Of a DNA stretch of 8,437 nt, positions 1 to 4,350 are shown in pieces (position 1 is the stretch's first letter; each line of letters opens with the position of its first letter). This stretch comes from Chloroflexota bacterium (GTDB lineage: Bacteria > Chloroflexota > Dormibacteria > CF-121). The notes under the pieces were generated by a model that saw only the letters and a list, made by a program, of their open reading frames with translations, did no database searches and had not been told where the DNA came from. The stretch is from assembly GCA_005889395.1 (NCBI GenBank), contig VBFX01000167.1, positions 1-8,437 on the forward strand. The letters run 5' to 3'. A program made the position numbers and the translations under genes.

Positions 1-141
1 AGCGTCGATCCGACGGCTGCGAACCGTTCGTCGGCCGAGCGGCGTTCCGCGAAGACCCCTGCAGATCAGATTCACCTTCCGATTCACTGGCTCGGAGACG
101 TAAGGCAAAGGTCTGCGTTCCGGGGCAGAGGGTCGCGTGCC

Positions 142-549
142 CTAGCGCGGCTTGGGTGGCCAGAAAAGCGGCTGGTCCTTCTCGTACACGGTGATGCGAT
201 ACCCGTCGGGATCGGCCATCGTGAATGTTCGGCCGAAGGGGCCATCGAACGGCTCTGCCAGGATGCGGACGCCGGCAGCCCTCACGGTCTCGAAGAGCGC
301 CTGGGCATCGCTCGCCCGCCACCACAGCGCGATCGTGGTCGTTTCGGGCGATGGGCCCGACTGTCCCGGGCGACGCCCGGCATTGAGGCCGACTGTCGGC
401 CAACCCACGTACGCGACCGCGTCCGGACCGAAATCGAACGTGTCGCGGACCGCGCCAAGATGCCGCTCGTAGAACTCACTCGAACGCTTCACGTCGCTCA
501 CTTGGATCGAGATGAAACCCGGGCTGGGGGTGACGGCTGTGCGTGACAT
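142..549 (-). CDS. VOC (glyoxalase/bleomycin-resistance fold) family protein
   Basis: A 135-aa single-domain protein of the vicinal oxygen chelate superfamily. The N-terminal half has the usual pattern of a first strand (FISIQVSDV, residues 12-20) followed by the FYE..LG helix end (26-32). The second half has strand IALWW (73-77), a helix with AAGVRI (91-96) and the typical closing motif FTMADPDGYRITVYE (109-123). E123 sits where the last metal ligand of VOC enzymes is found. The histidine ligand at the start of strand 1 is absent, so a metal-dependent glyoxalase I role is not supported. A binding or resistance-type protein is as likely, and the substrate is unknown. The start is well fixed by AGGAGGT at 557-563, seven bases before the ATG. 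It follows the ECF sigma gene by 44 bases on the same strand, so the two are probably co-transcribed, and the VOC protein may be a target or partner of that sigma factor. Confidence 0.87.
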   Translation of the reverse strand: MSRTAVTPSPGFISIQVSDVKRSSEFYERHLGAVRDTFDFGPDAVAYVGWPTVGLNAGRRPGQSGPSPETTTIALWWRASDAQALFETVRAAGVRILAEPFDGPFGRTFTMADPDGYRITVYEKDQPLFWPPKPR

Positions 550-593
550 GACTTCGACCTCCTACCCAATACGACCCGGGAAGGCGCCGGAAC

Positions 594-1634
594 TCATCGG
601 TCCGGGCGAAAGTTCGGCGGAAGCGTCGAGGACAGCCCAAAGACCGCGAACAGACGGGGGTCGACGAAGCTCGTAATGGCGGCTACCTCTCGCCCCCGCA
701 GACTGAGGACCTGGATCGCGAAAGCTAGCCAGCCGGCGCCCTCGGCGGCCGAGCGGTAGTACGCGAAAGCCGGCTGGGCATTGGCGGCCGTCGGCACGAG
801 CAGCTGCCGCCGGCCGCTCCGCCACGCCCAGCCGATGAATGCACCGATCTGCGCGCGGCCCACGTACCACTGACGCCACGGCGGCATGCTCCAGACCGCG
901 TCCTCTCGAAGGAGCGCGACGAATCCGTCGACATCGCGCTTTTCCCACGCGTGGACGTAGCGGTCGAGCAGCGCGCGCAGCCGATCATCCGCGATGCCCC
1001 CTCGCTCGCGCGTGATCGCCGACCTTCCTTTGAAGGTCGTGCGCGCGCGTTGCAGAGCGCTGTTCGCCGAGGTGACCGACGTTTCGAGCGCCGCGGCCGC
1101 CTCCGCGGCGGAGAAACCCAAGACGTCACGAAGGAGCAGAACCGCGCGCTGCTTCGCCGGCAACCTCTGGAGCGCCGCGATGAAGGCGAGCCGCACGGAC
1201 TCATGCAGCTCATACCGGGCTTCCGGGCCCGGCGCAGCGTCCGCGAGCCCTTGGAGTGCCGCATCGGGATACGGCTCGAGCCACGCGGCGTCCCGCTCTG
1301 GATCGCCGAGAGGTGCGAACTCGGCGGGAGGACCGGCCATTTCCGGTAGAAGGCGGCGTTCGTGCGGTCTCCGCGTCAGCGACGTGAGGCATGCGTTCGT
1401 CGCGATGCGATACAGCCAACTTCTGAACGATGCTCGCCCTTGGTAGCCGCCGAGTCCGCGCCATGCCCGCAGAAGCGCCTCCTGCGTGGCGTCCTCGGCG
1501 TCGTGTACCGACCCGAGCATGCGATAGCAATGGAGCTGCAGCTCTTTCCGGTGCTTTTCGGCAAGACGCTCGAACGTCTCGCGGTCGATCTCCGGGCGCG
1601 TGGCCGCCGACACGGTCTCAAGTCTCTCTCTCAC
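594..1634 (-). CDS. ECF-type RNA polymerase sigma factor with SnoaL-like C-terminal domain
   Basis: A sigma-70 family protein of 346 aa, much longer than a minimal ECF sigma (about 180-200 aa). Region sigma2 spans about 21-90 (HCYRMLGSVHDAEDATQEAL, then FRSWLYRIATNACL). Region sigma4 spans about 147-200 (LQRLPAKQRAVLLLRDVLGF, then an HTH with the SANSALQRAR recognition helix). Residues 215-340 form a SnoaL/NTF2-like domain (DRYVHAWEKRDVDGFVALLREDAVWSMPP; end FVDPRLFAVFGL). This layout matches the long ECF families with a fused NTF2-like domain (SigJ/SigG-like; TIGR02960-type), in which the extension replaces or assists a separate anti-sigma factor; no anti-sigma gene lies next to it. The start used is GTG at 1634. 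It has no clear Shine-Dalgarno, and an in-frame GTG at 1613 preceded by GAGAGA is an alternative. The VOC gene lies 44 bases downstream in the same operon. Confidence 0.88.
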   Translation of the reverse strand: MRERLETVSAATRPEIDRETFERLAEKHRKELQLHCYRMLGSVHDAEDATQEALLRAWRGLGGYQGRASFRSWLYRIATNACLTSLTRRPHERRLLPEMAGPPAEFAPLGDPERDAAWLEPYPDAALQGLADAAPGPEARYELHESVRLAFIAALQRLPAKQRAVLLLRDVLGFSAAEAAAALETSVTSANSALQRARTTFKGRSAITRERGGIADDRLRALLDRYVHAWEKRDVDGFVALLREDAVWSMPPWRQWYVGRAQIGAFIGWAWRSGRRQLLVPTAANAQPAFAYYRSAAEGAGWLAFAIQVLSLRGREVAAITSFVDPRLFAVFGLSSTLPPNFRPDR

Positions 1635-1679
1635 GTCGCGTCGTGCGCAATGCGTCAGCAGTTGCGTTCGCCATGCCGC

Positions 1680-1835
1680 TCAGACCGAGTGGGCGATGAC
1701 CTCTTCGACGATCCCCCACTTGGACCGCGCAAACCGGTCGACGGTGAAACCAACCGCCTCAAGGTGATCCGCAGGGTCACGCGGCAGGTGATCGCCGGTG
1801 AGCCGGAAGAGCGGGCCGAGCAGCCGCCGCCGCCA
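1680..1835 (-). pseudogene. Remnant of a SAM-dependent methyltransferase C-terminus
   Basis: Between the stop of the membrane protein (1836) and the sigma start there is an open frame of about 52 codons without a usable start. It reads RRRLLGPLFRLTGDHLPRDP, then a VGFTVDRFARSKWGIVEEVIAHS ending and a TGA at 1680-1682. The GF-x(3)-R-x(3)-S-K-x-G-I-V-E-x-V-x-A ending resembles the last strand pair of class I methyltransferases of the UbiE/phospholipid-methyltransferase type. The whole SAM-binding domain is missing. The frame is the same as that of the membrane protein and is separated from it only by the TGA at 1836-1838, so it looks like a deletion or recombination joint. Family assignment is from memory of such C-termini; no alignment was run. 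Confidence 0.5.
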
Positions 1836-2399
1836 TCAGCAGTTCAAGCCACGACTGCGCAGCAACTCGAAGGCAAGCACGGGCAGGGCAAAGATCGCCG
1901 CTCCCACCACAACGTCCATCCAGATCGTGTACCCGTCGCCGAAGGCGAGGTAGCGCTGCGACAGCGCGAGGGTGTCGCCTCCCACGATCAAGGGCGCGAG
2001 GACCACAAGGAGGAGGCTGTAAAGGAGCGGCGCGCGCCGACTACGCCTGGCCAGCCATCGATCGCCCGAAAGGACCAGCAGCATCAGGGCAGTCCCAAGC
2101 ACCAACTTGGACGCGAGCACCGGCGGTGGCAGCGTGTAGACGGTCGACAGCCACACGCCGAGCCGGGCGAAGATCAGGTTGAGCACGACGGCGAAGGCGG
2201 CGCCGATCACCGACGCCGCGGCGGCCAGTCGTCGCTCGGTCTCACCTGGGCGACTGGCCCAGACAAGCACGGCCACCAACACTGTCACCGCGGCGGCGCC
2301 CAGGAGCACACCACCGAAAGTCCCTCGAGCGAACGCGGTCAACGGCGAGTCCACCAGCATGTCAATCGCACTCCGAATCGAGCCTGGTCGAGGCCCCAT
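1836..2399 (-). CDS. Small polytopic membrane protein, function unknown
   Basis: Reading from the ATG at 2399 gives 187 aa with about five hydrophobic segments: residues 28-48 (GGVLLGAAAVTVLVAVLVWA), 58-79, 95-112, 124-143 (LLYSLLLVVLAPLIVG) and 158-180. A second ATG at 2360 (174 aa) would start nearer the first helix and is also possible. The open frame extends further upstream to 2831, but that part is antisense to the PadR gene and reads as low-complexity shadow sequence, so it is excluded. The gene is divergent from padR, with only 36 bases between the two starts, and a palindrome lies in that gap, so PadR control is likely. I recognise no family. The pairing of a PadR regulator with nearby membrane proteins is common in stress and envelope-response loci. 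Confidence 0.62.
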   Translation of the reverse strand: MGPRPGSIRSAIDMLVDSPLTAFARGTFGGVLLGAAAVTVLVAVLVWASRPGETERRLAAAASVIGAAFAVVLNLIFARLGVWLSTVYTLPPPVLASKLVLGTALMLLVLSGDRWLARRSRRAPLLYSLLLVVLAPLIVGGDTLALSQRYLAFGDGYTIWMDVVVGAAIFALPVLAFELLRSRGLNC

Positions 2400-2428
2400 T
2401 TGACCTACTACGCGTCGCGTAATAGCGT
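2400..2428 (+). promoter_or_regulatory. Putative leaderless promoter of the PadR operon
   Basis: TTGACC (2400-2405) and TAGCGT (2423-2428) are 17 bases apart. The predicted start of transcription, about 7 bases after the -10, falls on the A of the ATG at 2436. No Shine-Dalgarno precedes that ATG, which fits a leaderless mRNA. Confidence 0.45.
2405..2425. promoter_or_regulatory. Putative PadR operator (21-bp palindrome)
   Basis: The core TACGCG-T-CGCGTA (2409-2421) is a perfect inverted repeat, extended by CTA at 2405-2407 and TAG at 2423-2425, with one mismatched pair (2408/2422). It fills the spacer between the -35 and -10 of the padR promoter and ends six bases before the start of the divergent membrane-protein gene. 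Winged-helix dimers such as PadR bind palindromes of this size, often in their own promoters. Binding is inferred from position and symmetry. Confidence 0.55.
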
Positions 2429-2435
2429 CCGCCTC

Positions 2436-2741
2436 ATGGCGCACGGCGGCAAGTTGTCGAGTGAGGGGCTGTTGATTCTGACTAGCCTCGCTGATGCGCC
2501 CAAGCACGGTTATGCGATCCAGCTGGACATCGCCTCCATGAGCGGACGACGCCTCGGCCCAGGCAGCTTGTACGGAGCGATCGCGAGGCTTGAGACAGCC
2601 AAATACATCGAGGCGCTGAAAGCCGACGGACCGCGTCGGCCGTATCGACTGACCCCGTCCGGCGCGACGGCGCTTGCCGTTGAACTGGAGGCGCTCCGCA
2701 AAGTGACGACGGCCGCCGCGCGTCGGTTGGCTCTTCGATGA
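2436..2741 (+). CDS. PadR family transcriptional regulator
   Basis: A 101-aa winged-helix protein, close to the minimum size of the PadR family (subfamily 2 type, short C-terminus). Residues 8-76 show the family pattern: LSSEGLLILTSLADAPKHGYAI (helix 1 and the HGY motif), GPGSLYGAIARLE (recognition helix with the LY.AI.RLE signature), and the wing GPRRPYRLTPSGATAL. The remaining 25 residues form a short dimerisation helix. These proteins usually repress their own operon and lose DNA binding on meeting a small hydrophobic ligand or through a membrane partner. The ATG at 2436 was chosen because the PadR motif begins directly after it. The frame is open upstream but overlaps other genes in antisense. 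The last four bases overlap the start of the next gene (ATGA), so the two are translationally coupled. Confidence 0.88.
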   Translation: MAHGGKLSSEGLLILTSLADAPKHGYAIQLDIASMSGRRLGPGSLYGAIARLETAKYIEALKADGPRRPYRLTPSGATALAVELEALRKVTTAAARRLALR

Positions 2742-3268
2742 AACTGGCGCTGCTACTGCGGTTCTATCCAGCGAGGTGGCGCCAGCGCTATGGCGAGGAG
2801 ATCGCGGACCTTCTTGCGACCGAACCTCCAAGCGTCCGTCGTGCGGTCGATCTGCTTCGTGGCCTGATCGACGCGCATCTGCATCCTGAACTTGTCGATT
2901 CTGCGCTCGCAGCTGTTCCAGCTGCTGGGGAAAGGTCAGCCGAAATGCGAACGCGTGGTACCGGGACCGTCGCTCGGCTGGCTCGTGTTGCGATGCTCAC
3001 AGTTCTCATCGGGTTGACACCGGTTGCTACGGGTGCTGTTGGTTACTACGTAGGTCGGTCGCAAGTCAGCCCGGTCGCTGAGCTCCCCGTGGTGGACACC
3101 GTCTACTTGGACACCGTCTACGTTTTGGACGAGCACGGTGGCGTGTGGCGCGAGTGCGTCCGTGTCCAGCAAGCAGTGCCGCAGTCAATCATTGAGACGT
3201 TCACGAGGCTCTGCCGAACGGCTTCTGCGCTCCGCAAAGTTGCGTTGCCAGGTAGAGCAACACCTTAG
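2738..3268 (+). CDS. Single-pass membrane protein with YPxRWRxRYGEE N-terminal domain, coupled to PadR
   Basis: A 176-aa protein. Residues 7-52 carry a pattern common in actinobacterial and chloroflexal proteins encoded beside PadR regulators: RFYPARWRQRYGEEIADLLA, then AVDLLRGLIDAHLHP. One transmembrane helix follows at about 84-106 (VAMLTVLIGLTPVATGAVGYYVG), then about 70 residues predicted outside, with two cysteines (C140, C159). The N-terminal domain would be cytosolic, as in HAAS-type signalling domains placed between PadR and transporters. The start overlaps the PadR stop by four bases (ATGA), so the membrane protein is probably a direct partner or target of PadR. An internal 15-base tandem duplication encodes DTVYLDTVYV at residues 120-129. 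The molecular role is not known. Confidence 0.75.
   Translation: MKLALLLRFYPARWRQRYGEEIADLLATEPPSVRRAVDLLRGLIDAHLHPELVDSALAAVPAAGERSAEMRTRGTGTVARLARVAMLTVLIGLTPVATGAVGYYVGRSQVSPVAELPVVDTVYLDTVYVLDEHGGVWRECVRVQQAVPQSIIETFTRLCRTASALRKVALPGRATP
3094..3121 (+). repeat. 15-bp in-frame tandem duplication
   Basis: GGACACCGTCTAC occurs at 3094-3106 and again at 3109-3121, separated by TT, giving a period of 15 bases. It lies inside the membrane protein gene and duplicates five codons (DTVYL / DTVYV) in its predicted extracytoplasmic part. Confidence 0.8.
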
Positions 3269-3277
3269 ATTGAGCAC

Positions 3278-3718
3278 ATGACGATTCAGCGGATGGACAA
3301 CGTTCTCATCGTTGTCGACGACCTCGAGGCGGCCAAGTCTTTCTTCATCGAACTCGGCCTCGAGCCCGAAGGCGAGACGCAGGTCGAGGGACCTTCGGTC
3401 GACAGCCTGATCGGGCTCAAGGACGTTCGCGCCACCCTCGCGTTGATGCGGACCCCGGACGGCCACGGTCGCATCGAGCTCGACAAGTTCCACACGCCCA
3501 ACGCGATCAGGTTTGGGCCCGTGGACGCGCCGGTGAACGCGCTGGGCATCCGTCGCATCATGTTCGCCGTCGAAGACATCGACGCCGTCGTCGCGCGCCT
3601 GCTCGCCCACGGGGCCGAGCTGATAGGCGAAGTGGTGCAGTACGAGGACACGTATCGGCTTGGCTACATCCGCGGGCCTGAAGGCATCATCATCGGACTG
3701 ACCGAGCAGATCGGCTAA
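3278..3718 (+). CDS. VOC (glyoxalase/bleomycin-resistance fold) family protein
   Basis: A 146-aa VOC protein with two beta-alpha-beta-beta-beta modules. The first has VLIVVDDLEAAKSFF-ELGL (residues 9-28) and GRIELDKF (64-71), with E67 where a metal ligand is expected. The second has RRIMFAVEDIDAVVARLLAHGAELIGE (92-118), QYEDTYRLGYIRGPEGIII (121-139) and the end LTEQIG. The histidine positions of metal-dependent members are N8 and about M95 here, so the classical four-ligand site is incomplete and catalysis of the glyoxalase I reaction is unlikely. The substrate is unknown. It lies nine bases after the membrane protein gene with no evident Shine-Dalgarno, so it is probably the third gene of the padR operon. 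It is not closely similar to the VOC protein at 142-549. Confidence 0.87.
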   Translation: MTIQRMDNVLIVVDDLEAAKSFFIELGLEPEGETQVEGPSVDSLIGLKDVRATLALMRTPDGHGRIELDKFHTPNAIRFGPVDAPVNALGIRRIMFAVEDIDAVVARLLAHGAELIGEVVQYEDTYRLGYIRGPEGIIIGLTEQIG

Positions 3719-3808
3719 CCGGATCGGACGGCTGACCCCCGCCGGCAGGTCGCCGCATCCCCGGCCAACGAGAGGCCGAGGCGCAGAAACTTAGAACGCA
3801 GCTTAGGC

Positions 3809-3997
3809 ATGATCTGGGACCGCTGCGGAACGGTCCAGCAGCGCCGGCAGTTCGCAAAACTCCTGTTCTCCAGGGTGACCGTCGACGGGAGCTCTCGGCG
3901 GCGCGGGTGGGCTCTTAATAATCCTTTTCAGCAGCTTTTCGAATTCGCCCAGCCCGGTTCAAGACTTGTTTTGAGTGGTGTCCCCGACAGGATTTGA
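3809..3997 (+). pseudogene. Probable C-terminal remnant of a large serine recombinase
   Basis: This open frame encodes IWDRCGTVQQRRQFAKLLFS followed by RVTVDG, then about 15 residues later NPFQQLFEFAQPGSR. The order W-x(5)-[ST]-x(2)-[EQ]-[EQ]-R-x(2)-[FL]-x(2)-L-[FL]-x-[RS]-V-x-V-x-G, followed by a P.P.F..LF-type ending, is that of the extreme C-terminus of large serine recombinases and integrases. The catalytic and zinc-ribbon domains are absent upstream, where the VOC gene sits instead. The frame ends inside the tRNA-Arg gene on the other strand, the classic place for an integrase beside its attachment site. The match is short and made by eye, so a chance ORF cannot be excluded. Apart from this, 3719-3975 shows no gene. 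Confidence 0.42.
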
Positions 3998-4052
3998 ACC
4001 TGTGCTCCCGGCTCCGGAGGCCGGTGCTCTATCCGGGCTGAGCTACGGGGAC
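3976..4052 (-). tRNA. tRNA-Arg (anticodon CCG), CCA encoded
   Basis: The complement folds into a full cloverleaf. The acceptor stem GTCCCCG/CGGGGAC (4046-4052 with 3980-3986) is perfect. The D stem is GCTC/GAGC with a ten-base loop. The anticodon stem CCGGC/GCCGG encloses the loop CTCCGGA, with U33 and anticodon CCG at 4015-4017. A four-base variable loop follows. The T stem ACAGG/CCTGT carries the loop TTCAAAT. The discriminator is A (3979), and CCA is encoded at 3976-3978. The tRNA reads the arginine codon CGG, which is frequent in this GC-rich genome. Confidence 0.97.
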
Positions 4053-4065
4053 ACGGCGGAACTCG

Positions 4066-4071
4066 ATTATA
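4066..4071 (-). promoter_or_regulatory. -10 box of the tRNA-Arg promoter
   Basis: On the minus strand this is a perfect TATAAT. Transcription would start near 4059, a few bases before the mature 5' end at 4052. The -35 region is weak; CTGACT at 4091-4096 with a 19-base spacer is the best candidate. Confidence 0.65.
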
Positions 4072-4218
4072 GGCACGTCCGGATCTCGGCAGTCAGTGCT
4101 TCGCGACCTACCTTACGGATTCCGTTACAGGCGTGACCCCCCTGATTGACGGCCGTCCATAAGCTGGCATCAGGACAGGCCCGATGTGGAGCGAACCGCC
4201 TGTTCAGGAGGTGGGACC

Positions 4219-4305
4219 GTGCGGCGATTTCTCACGCCCTGGATTCTCTTAGTCATCGCTTCGGCCGTGCTTTCCTGCGCCGAAGTCTGGCCGAACCCCA
4301 TGTAG
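4219..4305 (+). CDS. 28-aa secreted or lipidated small peptide, candidate signal for the adjacent TPR regulator
   Basis: The frame starts at GTG 4219 and stops at TAG 4303-4305. AGGAGGT at 4206-4212, six bases before the GTG, is a near-ideal Shine-Dalgarno and the best in this part of the window. The peptide opens with a basic MRR, continues with the hydrophobic core FLTPWILLVIASAVLSC and ends in the tail AEVWPNPM. The core ends in both an A-x-A motif (ASA, residues 14-16) and a lipobox-like VLSC (17-20). Cleavage at these would release about 12 residues or leave a 9-residue lipopeptide. It lies 45 bases before, and in the same frame as, an XRE-TPR regulator gene. Pheromone precursors of RRNPP regulators (Phr, PapR, SHP types) are also short, signal-peptide-bearing and encoded beside the receptor, although many lie downstream of it. 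A leader peptide, small lipoprotein or decayed lipoprotein gene are alternatives. Confidence 0.5.
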   Translation: MRRFLTPWILLVIASAVLSCAEVWPNPM

Positions 4306-4327
4306 ACTGGTCGATTTCACTGTCAAG
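4303..4327 (+). promoter_or_regulatory. Two-part element shared with the bldD-like promoter
   Basis: TAGACTGGTC (4303-4312) followed after six bases by ACTGTCAAG (4319-4327). The same ten-base block recurs at 5851-5860, followed after four bases by ACAGTCAAG. Both copies lie just upstream of a DNA-binding regulator gene. This suggests a common regulator but is not tested. Confidence 0.45.
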
Positions 4328-4343
4328 TCTAGATTGCTAGACT
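4326..4343. promoter_or_regulatory. Putative operator: perfect inverted repeat over the XRE-TPR gene promoter
   Basis: AGTCTAG (4326-4332), four bases, then CTAGACT (4337-4343). The right arm contains TAGACT (4338-4343), which fits a -10 hexamer seven bases before the GTG at 4351 and so suggests a leaderless transcript. No convincing -35 is visible. A third TAGACT half-site is at 4303-4308. XRE-family dimers commonly repress their own gene from such sites. Confidence 0.55.
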
Positions 4344-4350
4344 GTAGGTT

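Noticed and set aside
1362..2741. 459-aa plus-strand reading frame containing the PadR sequence at its end
   Set aside because: Only the last 101 codons look like protein. The upstream part is antisense to the sigma factor and the membrane protein and has the Arg/Gln/His-rich shadow composition of GC-rich DNA.
2400..2831. N-terminal extension of the membrane protein to 331 aa
   Set aside because: It is antisense to padR and the start of the next gene, has no domain, and the hydrophobic core begins only after the ATG at 2399 or 2360.
3719..3975. Terminators for the VOC gene or the tRNA
   Set aside because: No GC-rich hairpin followed by a T-run was found on either strand; the T-rich patches near 3920 and 3970 lack a stem.
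4115..4125. ACGGA-T-TCCGT inverted repeat upstream of the tRNA and the 28-aa ORF
   Set aside because: Five-base arms of this kind are expected by chance in GC-rich sequence, and it does not coincide with a recognisable promoter.
4146..4174. TTGACG as the -35 of a promoter for the 28-aa ORF
   Set aside because: No acceptable -10 lies 15-19 bases downstream (the best is CATCAG/ATCAGG), so a promoter cannot be supported.
4146..4340. 64-aa frame overlapping the 28-aa ORF
   Set aside because: It has a TTG start without a ribosome-binding site and no protein-like pattern. The competing 28-codon frame has a near-ideal SD and signal-peptide character.
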